Both the position numbers and the translations under genes were made by a program. This document shows positions 23,698-34,470 of a DNA stretch of 64,000 bases, piece after piece. The stretch's first letter is position 1. Each line of letters opens with the position of its first letter. The stretch comes from Bacillus mojavensis RO-H-1 = KCTC 3706 (GTDB taxonomy: Bacteria; Bacillota; Bacilli; Bacillales; Bacillaceae): NCBI RefSeq assembly GCF_000245335.1, contig NZ_JH600279.1:372001-436000 (forward strand), given 5' to 3'. Below the pieces are notes generated by a model. That model was not told the DNA's origin. It made no database searches and saw only the letters and a list, made by a program, of their open reading frames with translations.

Positions 23698-23955
23698 CTA
23701 AACTTCCTCTTGAACATACGCCGAAAGCTTTTCCAGCGCCTCTTGTTCATCTTCTCCCTCGGCAATCAATATGACTTCTGTGCCTGTGCTTACCGCAAGG
23801 CTCATCAGCCCCATGATGCTTTTCGCATTTACTTTCTTCCCATCCTTCTCAAGAAACACATCTGACGTAAACCGGTTTGCTTCTTGTACAAACAAAGCAG
23901 CAGGACGCGCCTGCAGTCCTGTCTTTAATCGAACTTCCACTTTCTGCTGAACCAT
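23698..23955 (-). CDS. crh: Catabolite repression HPr-like protein Crh
   Basis: An 85-residue HPr homolog. Gln15 (LKTGLQARPAA) replaces the phosphotransfer His of HPr, so it cannot take part in PTS sugar uptake. Ser46 (NAKSIMGL) is kept and is phosphorylated by HPr kinase, whose gene hprK also lies in this window. P-Ser-Crh is a corepressor of CcpA, and free Crh has been linked to methylglyoxal synthase. AAAGGGGAG precedes the ATG. Confidence 0.97.
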   Translation of the reverse strand: MVQQKVEVRLKTGLQARPAALFVQEANRFTSDVFLEKDGKKVNAKSIMGLMSLAVSTGTEVILIAEGEDEQEALEKLSAYVQEEV

Positions 23956-23978
23956 AAGATCTCCCCTTTTCTTTACGG

Positions 23979-24929
23979 TTATTTTAAAGTGACGGTTTGC
24001 CCTGTCCGCAGCTGTTCTGCAATTTCGTCAAGTTTTCTCAGCCTGTGATTGATCCCTGATTTGCTGATTTTCCCGCTCGCTACCATTTCCCCCAGCTCTT
24101 TCAGCGTCACTTCCTGGTAATCAATCCGCAGCTGCGCGATTTCCCGAAGTTTTTCAGGAAGCGCCTCCAAGCCGATTCTTTCATCGATGTATTTAATATT
24201 TTCCACCTGTCTGAGCGAAGCCCCGATGGTTTTGTTTAAGTTGGCTGTTTCACAATTGACAAGACGATTAACCGAATTTCTCATGTCTCTGACGATTCTG
24301 ACATCCTCAAAACGCAGCAATGAATTATGTGCGCCGATCACGTTCAGAAATTCAGTAATCTTTTCAGCCTCTTTTAAGTAAGTGATATAGCCTTTTTTCC
24401 GCTCGAGCGTTTTGCTGTTTAATTGAAACTCATTTAACAGTTCGCATAATGAATCGTTATGCTCTTTATAGAGAGAAAAAATTTCTAAATGATACGAGGA
24501 GGTTTCCGGGTTATTGACTGAACCTCCCGCCAAAAATGCCCCTCTCATATAAGAACGCTTGCAGCATCTCTTTTTGACAAGCTCTTTTGAAATATTTCGT
24601 TCAAACACAAAATTCTCGCCGAGTATTTTTAAATCCTCTAAGATGAACTTTGCATTCTCTGAAAAACGCACAATATAGACGTTATTCTTTTTCAGCCGCA
24701 TTTTCTTTCTGACCAGCAGATCAACCGACACATCATATTGTCTTTTCAGCAATGTATAGATGCGGCGGGCAATCGCTGCATTTTCAGTTTGAACATCAAG
24801 TACGAGATGGCGGTTAGCAAATGATAAAGATCCATTCATTCGGATAAGTGCAGACAGCTCTGCCTTAATGCAGCAATCCTTCACTTCCAGGTTCGTTAAT
24901 TCTTTTTTTGTTTCCGATGCAAATGACAT
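23979..24929 (-). CDS. whiA: WhiA-type DNA-binding protein
   Basis: A 316-residue protein with an N-terminal degenerate LAGLIDADG homing-endonuclease fold (about 1-215; [12 protein letters not shown] is the recognisable segment) and a C-terminal helix-turn-helix (about 225-316, with [20 protein letters not shown]). In Bacillus it affects cell division and chromosome segregation. The rapZ-glmR-whiA-crh order is conserved in Firmicutes. Also called yvcL. Confidence 0.95.
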   Translation of the reverse strand: MSFASETKKELTNLEVKDCCIKAELSALIRMNGSLSFANRHLVLDVQTENAAIARRIYTLLKRQYDVSVDLLVRKKMRLKKNNVYIVRFSENAKFILEDLKILGENFVFERNISKELVKKRCCKRSYMRGAFLAGGSVNNPETSSYHLEIFSLYKEHNDSLCELLNEFQLNSKTLERKKGYITYLKEAEKITEFLNVIGAHNSLLRFEDVRIVRDMRNSVNRLVNCETANLNKTIGASLRQVENIKYIDERIGLEALPEKLREIAQLRIDYQEVTLKELGEMVASGKISKSGINHRLRKLDEIAEQLRTGQTVTLK

Positions 24930-24951
24930 ATAGCCACCTCATTTCAAGGCT

Positions 24952-25905
24952 TCATTCTTTCAATAAATCGACAAGAAGAGAGGCCACTTTATGTGTATCG
25001 TGACGAATTACGCCATTTTTATGTGTTACGATTTGATCTCTGATAACTTCAAGCCCCATTGCTTTCAGCTCTTCGATATCAAAATCAACAGGACGCGCCG
25101 ATTCTACTGCGTACTTACGTTTTATTTCGTCAGGAATGTCTTCACTGTTAACCAGTATGGTATCGATAAAACCGCAGCCCATATGCTGATTGAGCGCTTT
25201 CACATGATCGGCAGCGGTATAATGCAGCGTTTCTCCGGGCTGTGTCATCACGTTGCAGATATATACTTTTTTCGCCGGCGCCTTGATCACTTCTTCTCCA
25301 ATTTTTGGAACGAGCAAATTCGGAAGAATACTGGTATATAGGCTTCCCGGTCCGATAATAATCAGATCCGCTTCCTTGATCACATCTATTGTTTCCGGCA
25401 GGGGATCAATGTTTTCAGGCGTCAGAAAAACGCGCTTAATACGCTGGCCGTACTCCGGAATAGTGGACTCGCCTGTGACCACGCGGCCGTCTTCCATTTC
25501 GGCATGCAGAACAACACTGGCATTGGCTGCCGGCAACACCTTTCCTCTTACATTCAGCACCTTGCTCATTTCTGTGACAGCGTGAAAAAAATCACCGGTT
25601 ATATTCGTCATCGCTGCCAAAATTAAATTTCCGAGTGAATGGCCCGTTAAATCGTTCCCCTTATTAAAGCGGTGCTGAAAGAGATCCTCAACTAGCGGCT
25701 CCACATCGGATAAAGCGGCAAGCACATTTCTGATGTCTCCGGGTGGCGGGATTTTCAGTTCGTTCCGCAGCCGCCCCGAGCTTCCTCCGTCATCAGCAAC
25801 AGTGACAATCGCCGTAATATCAACGGGTTTATGCTTTAAGCCCCGAAGCAATACAGAAAGGCCCGTGCCGCCGCCAAAGATGGCAATTTTCGATTTTTGT
25901 TCCAT
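24952..25905 (-). CDS. glmR: GlmR (YvcK), UDP-GlcNAc-binding regulator of carbon flux to the cell wall
   Basis: A 317-residue Rossmann-like protein of the CofD/YvcK family, with the N-terminal GGGTGLSVLLRGLK loop and the DDGGSSGRLR motif. In B. subtilis it binds UDP-GlcNAc and stimulates the glucosamine synthase GlmS, and it is needed for growth on gluconeogenic carbon sources. The start ATG lies one base after the rapZ stop; a longer frame overlaps rapZ and is less likely. Confidence 0.95.
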   Translation of the reverse strand: MEQKSKIAIFGGGTGLSVLLRGLKHKPVDITAIVTVADDGGSSGRLRNELKIPPPGDIRNVLAALSDVEPLVEDLFQHRFNKGNDLTGHSLGNLILAAMTNITGDFFHAVTEMSKVLNVRGKVLPAANASVVLHAEMEDGRVVTGESTIPEYGQRIKRVFLTPENIDPLPETIDVIKEADLIIIGPGSLYTSILPNLLVPKIGEEVIKAPAKKVYICNVMTQPGETLHYTAADHVKALNQHMGCGFIDTILVNSEDIPDEIKRKYAVESARPVDFDIEELKAMGLEVIRDQIVTHKNGVIRHDTHKVASLLVDLLKE

Positions 25906-25906
25906 C

Positions 25907-26794
25907 TTATTTCCGGCTTCTCTTTTCGATGTCCCGGTGAGTAACATGAGTATAGTAATCCTTTTTGAAATAGTCAGCTAAATACTCGGCAAGCGTCACA
26001 GAGCGGTGCTGGCCCCCTGTGCAGCCGATCGCAATGACGAGCTGGCTCTTTCCTTCTCTTTTGTAGGACGGCAGCATAAAGCTGAGTAAATCGATTAATT
26101 TTTCATTGAACTTTTGTGTTTCGTTCCACTTCATGACGTAAGACGATACCTCTTCATCTTTTCCGGTCAGCGGCCTCATGCTTTCGATATAATATGGGTT
26201 CGGCAGAAATCTGACATCAAACACGAGATCGGCATCAATGGGAATACCGTATTTAAAACCAAATGACATGACATTTACCGTAAATGTCTCGCCTTGGTTT
26301 GTCGCAAAATGCTTTACGATTTTCTCGCGCAGATCGCGCGGCTTCATGTCTGATGTATCATAAATCATTTGAGAGCGGCCTTTTAATTCCTCAAGCAGCT
26401 CACGTTCCAGCGCGATGCCTTCGAGCGGAAGACCAGTCGCTGCCATCGGATGCGAACGTCTCGTTTCTTTATATCTCGTCACGAGAATCGAATCCTTCGC
26501 GTCCAGGAATAAAATTCGCGGTGTAATCCACGGATTTTCCGCCATTTCATCCAGCGCCTCAATCAGCCGGTCAAAAAATTCACGGCCGCGCAAATCCATA
26601 ACAAGCGCGACCTTGCTCATTTTCGAATTTGATTCCTTCATCAGTTCTAAAAATTTCGGAAGCAATGAAGGCGGCAGATTATCGACGCAGAAATACCCGA
26701 GATCCTCAAAGCTTTGAATCGCAACGGTTTTCCCCGCGCCCGACATGCCGGTTATAATGACAAGCTGAATATCATGTGATTCACTAACACTCAT
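25907..26794 (-). CDS. rapZ: RapZ-family nucleotide-binding protein
   Basis: A 295-residue protein with Walker A GMSGAGKT near residue 17 and the conserved C-terminal domain containing [11 protein letters not shown]. It binds ATP/GTP; in E. coli RapZ controls GlmS through a small RNA, while in B. subtilis YvcJ has been linked to competence. It precedes glmR, the other gene here tied to amino-sugar synthesis. The ATG follows GGGGGGAGA. Confidence 0.95.
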   Translation of the reverse strand: MSVSESHDIQLVIITGMSGAGKTVAIQSFEDLGYFCVDNLPPSLLPKFLELMKESNSKMSKVALVMDLRGREFFDRLIEALDEMAENPWITPRILFLDAKDSILVTRYKETRRSHPMAATGLPLEGIALERELLEELKGRSQMIYDTSDMKPRDLREKIVKHFATNQGETFTVNVMSFGFKYGIPIDADLVFDVRFLPNPYYIESMRPLTGKDEEVSSYVMKWNETQKFNEKLIDLLSFMLPSYKREGKSQLVIAIGCTGGQHRSVTLAEYLADYFKKDYYTHVTHRDIEKRSRK

Positions 26795-26818
26795 CTTTCT
26801 CCCCCCTGACTTGTCTTT

Positions 26819-27295
26819 CTATTTGATATGCTGCGGATCTAAACGATAACTGAGCAGCTCAAACTCCGGTGTATACGTAAATGTGCCGTGCAGCAGCCCT
26901 TGTCCCTTCATCATAAAGTCCAGGATATGGCCGTCTCCCGGAGCCATAGGCAGGTTTTGAATATCCTTCACATTGTGCCACTGCAAAATGCCTTCCTCTG
27001 ATTCAGACACGTTTACTCCCGTATAGGAATCAGCGACAAACGTAAACATCATCCACTCGGACACAATATGGTCACCGTCTTTAATGATAAAGGTAAAAAC
27101 GCCTTTTAGCTGAGGATTTATAATATAGATACCTGTCTCTTCTCTAAATTCTCTGATGACGGAATCCCTGACTGATTCTCCGCTCTCCATCTTGCCTCCC
27201 GGCGCGACCCACCAGCCACGTCTTGGCTTTTGGAGAAGAAGAACTTTGTCATCCGCCTTGAGAACACAATTTGTCACTCTTTGCAAGTACGTCAC
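26819..27295 (-). CDS. yvcI: Nudix hydrolase
   Basis: A 158-residue protein with a full Nudix box: GGKMESGESVRDSVIREF followed by REETGI (about 34-56). It should cleave a nucleoside diphosphate linked to another group; the substrate is not evident. It is the first gene of the rapZ operon. The start is GTG, with a second possible start (TTG three codons later) that has better spacing from AGGTG. Confidence 0.9.
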   Translation of the reverse strand: MTYLQRVTNCVLKADDKVLLLQKPRRGWWVAPGGKMESGESVRDSVIREFREETGIYIINPQLKGVFTFIIKDGDHIVSEWMMFTFVADSYTGVNVSESEEGILQWHNVKDIQNLPMAPGDGHILDFMMKGQGLLHGTFTYTPEFELLSYRLDPQHIK

Positions 27296-27325
27296 CTAAC
27301 CTTCTCGTCCTGTCATCGTCTCTTT

Positions 27326-27354
27326 ATTATACCGTTTCAAGATGCCTCTCACAA
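27326..27354 (-). promoter_or_regulatory. Sigma-A promoter of the yvcI-rapZ-glmR-whiA-crh-yvcN operon
   Basis: On the minus strand TTGTGA (27349-27354), a 17-base spacer and a perfect TATAAT (27326-27331) lie 31 bases before the yvcI start. No other promoter of this quality appears until yvcN. Confidence 0.75.
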
Positions 27355-27453
27355 TGAAGAGACATTGACAATCTTTCCTTCTATTTTACAGCATATTCTT
27401 CCCAGCGTTCAGATGATTTTATTGTGAAAGGAAATTGTCTTTTATTTTTGGAC

Positions 27454-27488
27454 AAAAAAAGGACACGGATAACTGGAGAATCCGTGCC
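27454..27488 (-). terminator. trxB terminator
   Basis: On the minus strand GGCACGGAT pairs with ATCCGTGTC, followed by seven T. It lies about 125 bases beyond the trxB stop. Confidence 0.8.
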
Positions 27489-27614
27489 AAAAGTGTATTC
27501 ATTATAAAAAGGGGGTCAATTACTTTATTAATCATAACCGATAAGTTTTACACAACTGTTACAGCGGAATTAAAACCCAGTAACGTTATGTGAAACTCGT
27601 ATGACAGCCCTTTT

Positions 27615-28571
<957 letters not shown>

Positions 28572-28742
28572 TCACTCCTTAAAACGTCTTTTCGAGTTGG
28601 GCTCTTCCTTATAAGATAAGAATCCCCATCAAACGTATTCCTTACCCATATCCTATAAAATCTCATGGTGATACGCCATTTTTTTGCTCATTTTTTTCGA
28701 AACGCGATTAGATGTATTACAAAAGGGTATGTATTTAATAAA

Positions 28743-28771
28743 AGAAAGAGCCTTCTGTCCATAGAAGGCCC
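28743..28771 (-). terminator. cwlO terminator
   Basis: On the minus strand GCCTTCT pairs with AGAAGGC, extended by flanking bases, and is followed by a T-rich tract. It lies 13 bases after the cwlO stop. Confidence 0.75.
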
Positions 28772-28783
28772 TTGTCTTATTTA

Positions 28784-30193
28784 TTATTGAACAACACGTC
28801 TTACAACGCCTTTGAATGCTTTTTTCCAGTACACGTTGTTCATAGAGTCGACAGAGACACCATGAGATGTATTGTCGTTCAGGAACGTACCGTTTCCTAA
28901 GTAGATTCCAACGTGACCATTTGTTTTGTATGTGTCAAAGAAAACTAAGTCTCCACGTTTCATGTCTGACGCGCTTACAGCTTGTCCTCTTCCAACTAAA
29001 GTATCAGTCGTTGTTCCGCCGACAGGCCCAAGGTTGACACCTGCAGAAGCGTAAGCCCAGCGAACGAATGATGAGCAGTCAAAAATACGGTTGTTGATAT
29101 CAGACTGAGTGCGTCCGCCGCCAAACTTGTACGGAGATTGTCCGACAATGCTTGAACCAACGCTGATCGCACCTTCAATGCCGCCTGAGTTGCTGATGAC
29201 AGTGCCGCCTGAATTGCTGTTTGAGCTGCTGTGCTTCTTAGAAGACGACCCGTTAGACGAACTGTTTGATGAACCGCTAGAAGAGTTATCTGAAGAATCA
29301 TCATCAGATGAGCTAGCTTTTGCTGTTTCAGTAGTAGCCGTTTGGCCGTCTGTTTGTGTTTCATCAGATGCTTTTTGAGCTTCTTCCTGCTTTTTGATCA
29401 AAGCAGCTGCAGCTTCTTGTTGTTTTTTGATGCGTGCTTGTTCTGCTTCAGTATCTGCTTTTTGATTTGCAAGTTCAGACGCTTCTGATTTTAATTCAGA
29501 AATTGCCGCAGCCGTTTTCTTCTGGCTGTCTTTTGCTTCGTCGAAAAGCTTGTCTTTTTCATCTAGCTGTTTATCAAGGTCCTTTTGCATTGTTTCTAAC
29601 TTAGCCAATGCAGCTTGTACTTCTTTCAGCTTATCATTCAGATCTGCTTCAGAGTCTTCAAGCTTCGCTTTATCCTGCTCTTGCTGCTTGATTAAATCTT
29701 TGTCTGCATCAACAATAGATGAAACCGCAGTAGCGCGTGAGATAAAATCACCAAAGCTTGTTGATCCTAAAAGTACATCTATGTATCCTTGAGATCCGCC
29801 GCTTTCCTGTAAAGAACGAACGCGTTTTTTCAGGATTTCGTTACGCTTTTCGATGCGTGCTTCTGTTTCTTTAATCTCTTTTTTCAGTTCTTTGATTTCT
29901 TTTTTCGTTTTATCGTTTTCTTCTTTTTTATCTTCGATTTTGTTGCTTGTATCGAGCGCCTTAGCGTTAATGTCTTTCAGTTCTTTTTCAATCTTTGATT
30001 GGTTTTCCTGAAGCTCAGTTAATTCTTTTTCCTTCGCTTCAATGCTGGAAGCAACCTCAGATTGCTTGCTTTCGATTTTTTGTTTCTTTTCATCTAATGT
30101 TTCCGCCGATGCAGTTTTACTTGTAAATGGGATCAAAAAACTGCTTGTCCCGATGACGGAAGCCAAACCAAGTGTCAATAAACTCTTTCTCAC
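28784..30193 (-). CDS. cwlO: Secreted D,L-endopeptidase CwlO
   Basis: A 469-residue cell-wall hydrolase. A signal peptide ends near SKTASA, followed by long coiled coils (about 31-280) rich in Lys, Glu and Gln, then a Ser/Asn-rich linker (about 290-335), and a C-terminal NlpC/P60 domain. The catalytic Cys is in FDCSSFVRW and the His in GHVGIYLG. It cuts the D-gamma-Glu-meso-DAP bond during cell elongation, and with LytE it is essential for growth. The coiled coil is the part regulated by FtsEX in B. subtilis. Also called yvcE. Confidence 0.96.
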   Translation of the reverse strand: MRKSLLTLGLASVIGTSSFLIPFTSKTASAETLDEKKQKIESKQSEVASSIEAKEKELTELQENQSKIEKELKDINAKALDTSNKIEDKKEENDKTKKEIKELKKEIKETEARIEKRNEILKKRVRSLQESGGSQGYIDVLLGSTSFGDFISRATAVSSIVDADKDLIKQQEQDKAKLEDSEADLNDKLKEVQAALAKLETMQKDLDKQLDEKDKLFDEAKDSQKKTAAAISELKSEASELANQKADTEAEQARIKKQQEAAAALIKKQEEAQKASDETQTDGQTATTETAKASSSDDDSSDNSSSGSSNSSSNGSSSKKHSSSNSNSGGTVISNSGGIEGAISVGSSIVGQSPYKFGGGRTQSDINNRIFDCSSFVRWAYASAGVNLGPVGGTTTDTLVGRGQAVSASDMKRGDLVFFDTYKTNGHVGIYLGNGTFLNDNTSHGVSVDSMNNVYWKKAFKGVVRRVVQ

Positions 30194-30573
30194 TTTTTAT
30201 ATCCTCCCTTTTACTGTGAACCTGATCTCATTTGGAATTGTATTTTGAACATCAAGTTTCGTTCCTCATATTCTACGAGGAATGATGATTGTTTATGGTT
30301 AATTATTCTGTGCATCTCTTATTCTGGGTGTATAGCGTTTATTTCACATCATATGTAAAAAACACTAATTCCTTATGTACGAGAATCATTATACCATCAA
30401 GTTTCGACAAATTAGCGATAAATTTTATTACATTTGTGTTTCAAACAGATGTCAGGTTGCACATCATTTGTCATCTTTCTTAAATTGATAAAAAACCTGT
30501 CGATATTATTTTAAAATATAATTTATAGAATAAAAAAAGAGTTGATTCTGCGAATCAACTCTCCATAAATATA
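30194..30573 (-). other. cwlO promoter region and long mRNA leader
   Basis: On the minus strand a perfect TATAAT lies at 30388-30393, with a weak -35. Transcription would begin near 30381, leaving a leader of about 190 bases before cwlO. TGTAAT at 30427-30432 could be one half of a WalR box (TGTWAH-N5-TGTWAH), but the second half is poor. The leader is AT-rich and I see no known riboswitch in it. The far end holds the yvcD terminator. Confidence 0.55.
30533..30562 (-). terminator. yvcD terminator
   Basis: On the minus strand GAGTTGATTC pairs perfectly with GAATCAACTC around three bases and is followed by seven T. Confidence 0.9.
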
Positions 30574-32028
30574 CTATTCTAAAATATCATCAATATATTT
30601 CATATATTTCGTCAAAGTGGCCGGAGAGATGCCAAATTGGGCTGCCGTTTCTTTTTTGGTGTCATGTTTGCCATGGGCTTCTTTCCAAATATAGTAGATA
30701 GCAGCAGCCCATCCGCTCACATTTTTCAGCGGCCCCGCTGCGCGGATTTGCTGTATCACATGGAATACCCAGCAGCTCATGACTTCTGTTTTCATCTCAT
30801 CCTGTTCTGCTTCTTCCAGCAATTTAACCGTTTGATAAGCAAAAAGCGCATCCTCTGACACATCTGCTGCTGCGGAATCTCCGTGCAAGAGCAGCTTAAC
30901 GAAATGGTTTTCAAACGGAGCGGTGATGCGCTTCGAGCGTATCACCGCTTCAAGATGCTCCGTTTCACCCTTGGTGCTGCTGATGTAATAGGCAGCCAAT
31001 CGCTGTTCTACTGACGAAGGAAGTACTTCCCGCCGCTCAACCCATGGAGCCGGACGGTCCGCTCCGGGATATTGTGATTCGACTTTTCTCCATACCGTTT
31101 CGGCAAATTCTGTATGGCCCGTAAAGTAAGCAGAGCACGAGAGCCAGTAGTAGAATGTGTCGTCTCCTTCAAAACCGCTTTTATATAGTGATCTGAGCCA
31201 TTTGTACCCGATATCATACCGGCCGACAAGCGACAGGGTGGCACCCAGTTTATAGCGCTGTTCAAATAACATCGGATATACATTTGAAAGCTGATCACTC
31301 AGCTCTGCCACCTTATCATCTTCTCTTTCATAATAGTAGAAAACGAGAAGATTACATAAAGCGTGAAGATTTCCTTCATTATTATTCAGCACTTGATAAG
31401 CCGTTTGTTTCGCTTTCACAACATTGCCGGAATAAAAGTGGGCAAGGGCGAGATTATTATAAGCGGACCAAAGCTCAGGATATTCGTTTGTGATTTCCTC
31501 AAGGGCCGCAACAGCTTCAGCAAGCTGACCGCTTTCAAGCAATGACTTCGCCCGGTCTTGTTTGATTAGCAATTCATCCTGATCATATAGAGAATCCTCA
31601 GGCCCGCCGTCTCCTAAATCAAGCAGATCAAGCAGACTATCATTCTCTTCGGAAAATTCACCGTCCGGATCAGCGTCTGAATAAGCTGCAGCTTCTTTAT
31701 AAGCTTCCTGAAAGAGTCCCAGATGGGCAAAGTTATTTGCTTTAAAATAATGACATTCCGGCATTTCCGTCTCCAGATTCGCCAAAATATAATCAAGCAG
31801 ATCGTTTGATTCCTGGTATTGCCCCATCTCTGAATAAATGACCGCAAGCTGCGAAAGCATCTCTGAATCCTTCGGCTCCAAATGAACCGCGCGCTGGATC
31901 AGTTTGCTTGCCCGCTTCAAATTGCGTTCTTTATACGCCTTCAAACCTTTATGAAAAAAATAATGTCCATCTTGAAGCAGCTGGACAATTTGTGCGTGAT
32001 TTTTATGTTCAGAAGTGTGTTTTCCCAC
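30574..32028 (-). CDS. yvcD: TPR-repeat protein YvcD
   Basis: A 484-residue soluble protein of unknown function. TPR-like repeats cover about residues 25-260, for example AYKERNLKRASKLIQRAVHLEP and LAVIYSEMGQYQESNDLLDY. The last 30 residues (KKETAAQFGISPATLTKYMKYI) look like a helix-turn-helix, suggesting DNA binding after protein-protein sensing; that is inference. The start is GTG after GGAGGG. It lies between bmrA and cwlO but is separated from both by terminators. Confidence 0.85.
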   Translation of the reverse strand: MGKHTSEHKNHAQIVQLLQDGHYFFHKGLKAYKERNLKRASKLIQRAVHLEPKDSEMLSQLAVIYSEMGQYQESNDLLDYILANLETEMPECHYFKANNFAHLGLFQEAYKEAAAYSDADPDGEFSEENDSLLDLLDLGDGGPEDSLYDQDELLIKQDRAKSLLESGQLAEAVAALEEITNEYPELWSAYNNLALAHFYSGNVVKAKQTAYQVLNNNEGNLHALCNLLVFYYYEREDDKVAELSDQLSNVYPMLFEQRYKLGATLSLVGRYDIGYKWLRSLYKSGFEGDDTFYYWLSCSAYFTGHTEFAETVWRKVESQYPGADRPAPWVERREVLPSSVEQRLAAYYISSTKGETEHLEAVIRSKRITAPFENHFVKLLLHGDSAAADVSEDALFAYQTVKLLEEAEQDEMKTEVMSCWVFHVIQQIRAAGPLKNVSGWAAAIYYIWKEAHGKHDTKKETAAQFGISPATLTKYMKYIDDILE

Positions 32029-32099
32029 AACTACCCTCCGTTTTATACAATATTACCGTCAGTAGTATACCATAAATCGTAAGCTCCTCAATAGTTCAA

Positions 32100-32130
32100 A
32101 AGGAAGGATTGGGAAAATCCCTCCTCTTTT
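32100..32130. terminator. Hairpin between bmrA and yvcD
   Basis: AGGAAGGATT pairs with AATCCCTCCT with imperfections. The longer T-run is on the plus strand; on the minus strand the T-run is only four. It may end bmrA imperfectly. Confidence 0.55.
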
Positions 32131-32154
32131 TTTACTGGCTGAATCAACCAGAAT

Positions 32155-33918
32155 TTACCCGGCTTTGTTTTCTAAATCCGCATTCATTTTCAGCTGCTGT
32201 TCAGCAAAATCTCTGTAAAGGTCATGGGAAGCCATTAATTCATGGTGCGTGCCCCGTCCCGTAATTTCCCCTTTTTCAACAAATAATAGCTGATCTGCAT
32301 CTACAACAGTCGATAAGCGGTGAGCGATGACAATTGTTGTCCGGCCTTCCATCAGCACCTCAAGTGCCTGCTGCACTGATTTTTCAGATTGACTGTCGAG
32401 GCTGGAAGTCGCTTCATCAAGCATCAGAATGCTCGGGTCCCGGAGAAGCGCCCTGGCAATCGCAATTCTTTGTCTCTGTCCGCCCGACAGCATGATGCCG
32501 CGTTCACCCACTTCAGTATCAAGCTGATTCGGCAGCTCCTTAATAAAATTAAGAGCGTATGCCATCTCCGCTGCTTTTTCGATTTCGGCATCCGTTACCT
32601 CGCGTTCTAGCCCATAACAAATATTGTCTCTGATCGTTCCCGACATTAACGGACTTTCCTGTGACACATAGCCGATATGCTGACGCCACGATTCGAGCGA
32701 ATACGTATCCACCGGCTCATCTCCCAGCCGAATGGTCCCTTCAGTCGGAGAATAGAAACGCTCAAGCAGCTTAAACAGCGTGGTTTTTCCGCCGCCGCTC
32801 GGTCCAACAATTGCTGTTACTTTTCCCGCTTCAATAACGGCGCTGATATCCTTCAAGATCAGCTGCTCAGCATTATAGCCAAAGGACACATGATCGAGCC
32901 GGATAGGCAGATGCGCGTTGTCAATTTGGTTTCCTGTGACGGTATCCTCCTCTTCCTCTGCCAAAATCTCAATCATCCGTTCTGTTGCACCGATTGATTT
33001 TTGCAGCTGTGTGAAGAACGTTGTAATCTGGCCCATCGGCATAATGATTTGAAACAAATATAAAATAAAAGCCACGAGTGCCCCGGCAGTCAATTCGCCT
33101 GATGACACCTGCATACCGCCGTACCCAATAACAGCCACGAGCGCGGCCATTAATACGAGAGAAATAAGCGGTCCGACAAGCGATTGCACCTTCGCCTCAC
33201 GAACCCCAAGCTGGAATAATGAAGAAATCCCCAGTTTCCCGCGTTTGTATTCGACTTCCTCTGCATTTGAAGCCTTCACAAGCCTGATTTCCGGAAGGAT
33301 TTGATTCAGCAGCCCCGTAAAACGTGCGGTTTCATCCTGGGTTTCCCGAGAAATGGAGAACATCTTCTGCCCGATCGGCACTAGGATCAGAGCTGCTAAT
33401 GGAACAACAACTAAAACAAGCAGCGTCAGCTTCCAGTTCATAATGAATAAGATAGTGAGTGATCCAATGACCGAAATGATGCCTGTTATAAATCCGCTGA
33501 TATGGCTGGTAATCAGCTCTTTTACCACCATCGTATCATTCGTGACCCGGCTGACAGTTTCACCGGAAGCGTTAGTATCGAAATAAGATACAGGAAGCTT
33601 AATTAATTTCTTCCATAATAAATCCCTTAGCCCAGAGATGATTTTTTGCCCGCTATAGTTTAGTGCGTATGTAGCGTAGGCGCTTAAAGCGGCTTGGATA
33701 AGAAAAACGAGCGCAATCAGCCCGATTTGCGTGCCGGACAGCGCTGACATGGAAAAACCGTCGACAAGCTGTTTCGTTAATAGAGGAATCAGCAGGCTGA
33801 CCAGTGTTGTGACAATACTGAGAATCAGCGCAAAGGCGAGCTTTCCATAGGATGGGTTTGTCTGTTTCACTAATGCAAAAAAAGCTTTGAATTTTCTTTT
33901 AGGTTGCTGTGTTGGCAT
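32155..33918 (-). CDS. bmrA: Multidrug ABC exporter BmrA
   Basis: A 587-residue half-transporter that works as a homodimer: six membrane segments (about 20-310), then an ATPase with Walker [10 protein letters not shown], signature LSGGQRQR and Walker [13 protein letters not shown], where the Glu after Asp is the catalytic base. It exports drugs such as Hoechst 33342 and doxorubicin, and in B. subtilis gives resistance to cervimycin. AGGAGG precedes the ATG. Also called yvcC. Confidence 0.95.
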   Translation of the reverse strand: MPTQQPKRKFKAFFALVKQTNPSYGKLAFALILSIVTTLVSLLIPLLTKQLVDGFSMSALSGTQIGLIALVFLIQAALSAYATYALNYSGQKIISGLRDLLWKKLIKLPVSYFDTNASGETVSRVTNDTMVVKELITSHISGFITGIISVIGSLTILFIMNWKLTLLVLVVVPLAALILVPIGQKMFSISRETQDETARFTGLLNQILPEIRLVKASNAEEVEYKRGKLGISSLFQLGVREAKVQSLVGPLISLVLMAALVAVIGYGGMQVSSGELTAGALVAFILYLFQIIMPMGQITTFFTQLQKSIGATERMIEILAEEEEDTVTGNQIDNAHLPIRLDHVSFGYNAEQLILKDISAVIEAGKVTAIVGPSGGGKTTLFKLLERFYSPTEGTIRLGDEPVDTYSLESWRQHIGYVSQESPLMSGTIRDNICYGLEREVTDAEIEKAAEMAYALNFIKELPNQLDTEVGERGIMLSGGQRQRIAIARALLRDPSILMLDEATSSLDSQSEKSVQQALEVLMEGRTTIVIAHRLSTVVDADQLLFVEKGEITGRGTHHELMASHDLYRDFAEQQLKMNADLENKAG

Positions 33919-34060
33919 AGTATTTTTCCTCCTGTTTCAATCCCTTTACGCGGTCAGCAAGGTTGAACGGAATATAATAGGATTATTTTTACTCTTTCTA
34001 AATCATATCAATGGAGAGAGACTTTTTCAGTATATTTTTCTTATACACTGAAAATAAAAA

Positions 34061-34087
34061 TCCCCTATTCATGACTCGAATAGGAGA
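34061..34087 (-). terminator. Terminator of the yvcA-yvcB unit
   Basis: On the minus strand TCTCCTATTC pairs with GAATAGGGGA around a seven-base loop, followed by five T. It ends the three-gene unit after the small helical protein. Confidence 0.8.
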
Positions 34088-34096
34088 CGTTTCATA

Positions 34097-34456
34097 TTAT
34101 AGATCCTTTTCAGGCTTCTTTTTTCGGTACGTTAAGGTAACATCTTGCTGTCTCAGGTCCTCAATGATCATTTTGAACCGGTCAACCTTTGCAGTATGCT
34201 CTTCTTTTATCGTTTGAAGTGCAGTCTTCTGCTTTTCGCTTTTCGATTCAAGCTCTTCTTTTATTTTTTTGACAATCATTCCTTTTTGCCCTTTGATTTC
34301 TTCTTTTAATGCAGATTCGAATTTTTTAGTCAGGCTGAGAATGTCGTTGATGGGTTTATTGAGACTGCCTGCTTTCCCCTTCATTTCGTCATGGGTTAGA
34401 AACATATAGGTGGTTGATACAACTTCTGTTTCACTTTCTGAAAATAAGGAAGTCAC
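34097..34456 (-). CDS. Small helical protein downstream of yvcB
   Basis: A 119-residue protein of unknown function. Residues about 30-105 are almost entirely charged heptad-like helix (Lys, Glu, Leu, Ile), a probable coiled coil or helical hairpin, with no signal peptide or membrane segment. The start is GTG with GGAGG 10 bases upstream; later Met codons at 18 and 25 are alternatives. It follows yvcB by 14 bases, with a terminator behind it, so it is the last gene of the unit. In size and make-up it resembles helical partner proteins of type VII-secreted effectors; that is inference. B. subtilis 168 has a similar gene here, perhaps yvzA. Confidence 0.75.
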   Translation of the reverse strand: MTSLFSESETEVVSTTYMFLTHDEMKGKAGSLNKPINDILSLTKKFESALKEEIKGQKGMIVKKIKEELESKSEKQKTALQTIKEEHTAKVDRFKMIIEDLRQQDVTLTYRKKKPEKDL

Positions 34457-34470
34457 TCTGTCTATTCCTC

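Larger units (their letters stand above)
27296..27614. other. Intergenic region between yvcI and trxB
   Basis: It holds the promoter of the yvcI operon at 27326-27354 and the trxB terminator at 27454-27488. In 27489-27614 I see no further gene or structure. Confidence 0.6.

Noticed and set aside
29220..29370. Apparent repeat in the DNA of cwlO
   Set aside because: It is the low-complexity Ser/Asn-rich linker of the protein, not a CRISPR or mobile repeat.
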